Shown here: positions 63,356 to 64,000 of the stretch, one piece after another
Layout: each line of letters begins with the position of its first letter
Numbering within the stretch: the stretch's first letter is position 1
NCBI GenBank assembly: GCA_046348225.1
Contig: JAXMEQ010000002.1
Coordinates: 444,149 to 508,148, forward strand
Direction: 5' to 3'
From: JAXMEQ01 sp046348225
GTDB taxonomy: Bacteria; Pseudomonadota; Gammaproteobacteria; Burkholderiales; Burkholderiaceae_C
DNA length: 64,000 bases
Notes under the pieces: model-generated
What the model saw: only the letters and a program-made list of their open reading frames with translations
The model's database searches: none
What the model was told of the DNA's origin: nothing
Made by a program: the position numbers and the translations under genes

Positions 63356-64000
63356 TCAAAGAACGCCGATTTGCTGGCAAGCCTCAAGAAACGGCTTCCG
63401 TAGAAAATTGCAATCGGCATAGGGTCGACTCTGCGCCTGCTGGGCACGCATAGCCAGGACGTCGGCGGGCTGCTTGTCATACGCCTGGCATTCGTCCAGC
63501 ACCTGCGTCAGCCAATACTTGCCGTCATTTTCCCCGCAGACTTTAGCTTTGTAGCGCTCCTCAATGCCATATACGTCCTTCCAGGTTTCTATTTCCTCGG
63601 TGACGGCAGCAGGACCGAATTGCATCTGTACGTCTGTGGGCTTGAGGTTCTCGATGTCGGAATGCTGCAAGGCCACTCGAATATCGATGATTTGAGCCGC
63701 AGCGGCGAATGGATAGAAGGCTTTGCGCCGTCCAGCTAAATTGTGTGCAGGGTCCTTGCTGAGCTTATAGGTGCTGTTGCATTCGTGGCAGGCCGGCGCG
63801 AGATTCCGAAAGTTGATGGAGTTAAACGGATAGAGCGCCTTGGGAAGGTAATGATCGTAGGCCTCACGTTTACTGTGATGTTCGCCCTTGATATCGCCGA
63901 TGCCACAAAACGGGCATTTCCCAGCCTTGTTGGTGGCCACAAAGGTTTGATAGTGATCGTTGATGTCACCGATCTTCGCGCGCAGTGCTGCGAGATCCAG
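63356..64000 (-). CDS. HNH endonuclease, 5' end outside window
   Basis: Open frame of at least 214 codons; it remains open beyond 64000, so the true start is outside (GTG at 63940 lies inside an uninterrupted frame). HNH nuclease: zinc-type CPFCG, HHSKREAYDHYLPKALYPF, NLAPACHECNSTYKL. The rest (about 100-190) is not recognised. Such nucleases often pair with an upstream ATPase in phage-defence modules, but that gene would be outside, so this is only a possibility. Confidence 0.8.
   Translation of the reverse strand: MDLAALRAKIGDINDHYQTFVATNKAGKCPFCGIGDIKGEHHSKREAYDHYLPKALYPFNSINFRNLAPACHECNSTYKLSKDPAHNLAGRRKAFYPFAAAAQIIDIRVALQHSDIENLKPTDVQMQFGPAAVTEEIETWKDVYGIEERYKAKVCGENDGKYWLTQVLDECQAYDKQPADVLAMRAQQAQSRPYADCNFLRKPFLEACQQIGVL

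Overview
The window is high-GC, tightly packed DNA with short operons on both strands. Gene content points to a betaproteobacterium of the Comamonadaceae type: imuA-imuB-dnaE2 SOS cassette, ETF:ubiquinone oxidoreductase, DctP-type TRAP transporter, short-chain PHB depolymerase, glnA-DUF4124-ntrB-ntrC, DUF2069 and DUF962 proteins. This placement is an inference from gene content and dispersed-repeat style, not from an rRNA. No rRNA, tRNA or CRISPR array was seen.

Layout. 1-4.9 kb (minus): SOS mutagenesis cassette imuA-imuB-dnaE2 behind a perfect LexA box; dnaE2 runs off the left edge. 5-11 kb: chalcone-isomerase-like exported protein, two transglutaminase-like paralogues (one without its catalytic Cys and His), a CoA-transferase scoA/scoB pair with a divergent PAS-LuxR regulator, and pcaC-like and AhpD-like proteins. 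10.8-14.7 kb: thioesterase, EamA carrier and SDR in one operon, divergent from ETF-QO across a palindromic operator. 14.8-20.3 kb: two tandem membrane-anchored TAXI-type binding proteins, then dctP-dctQ-dctM. 20.3-25.1 kb: tandem glycine riboswitch and gcvT-gcvH-gcvP. 25.1-27.3 kb: a photolyase-type FAD-domain protein overlapping a DCC-COQ7 fusion. 27.3-34.4 kb: ygiD, frnE, aroQ, a hydrolase-fold protein lacking its nucleophile, EamA and MFS carriers, J-domain protein, aroC, cupin. 34.5-44 kb: GST, PHB depolymerase, CBS protein, homoserine sulfhydrylase, hydrolase-P450 pair, DUF962, BrkB/YihY, DUF2069, FAD-linked oxidase. 44-53 kb: malic enzyme, thyA-folA, DUF4337, exonuclease III, and ntrC-ntrB-DUF4124-glnA with a sigma54 promoter and NtrC sites. 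53-57.7 kb: a 2.8-kb group II intron placed where an EI24 gene ends and a cinA-like gene begins. 57.7-62.7 kb: sterol desaturase, polysaccharide deacetylase, beta-propeller protein, hydrolase, rsuA, DUF2269. 62.8-64 kb: a less conserved end with a small orphan gene and an HNH nuclease cut by the window edge.

The most unusual signal runs across the whole window. Eleven copies of a palindromic repeat share an exact 17-nt frame, GCTA-N9-TAGC with few mismatches, beside a GC-rich arm. Nine lie inside or at the end of open reading frames without breaking them, adding peptides to DnaE2, ImuB, GcvP, P450, FolA and others and forming parts of signal peptides or membrane segments. A second repeat family also adds residues to GcvP. 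This resembles in-frame palindromic elements such as those of Rickettsia. Other notable points are the intron at a start codon with an open frame running through its domain V, two apparent pseudoenzymes, and the DCC-COQ7 fusion.
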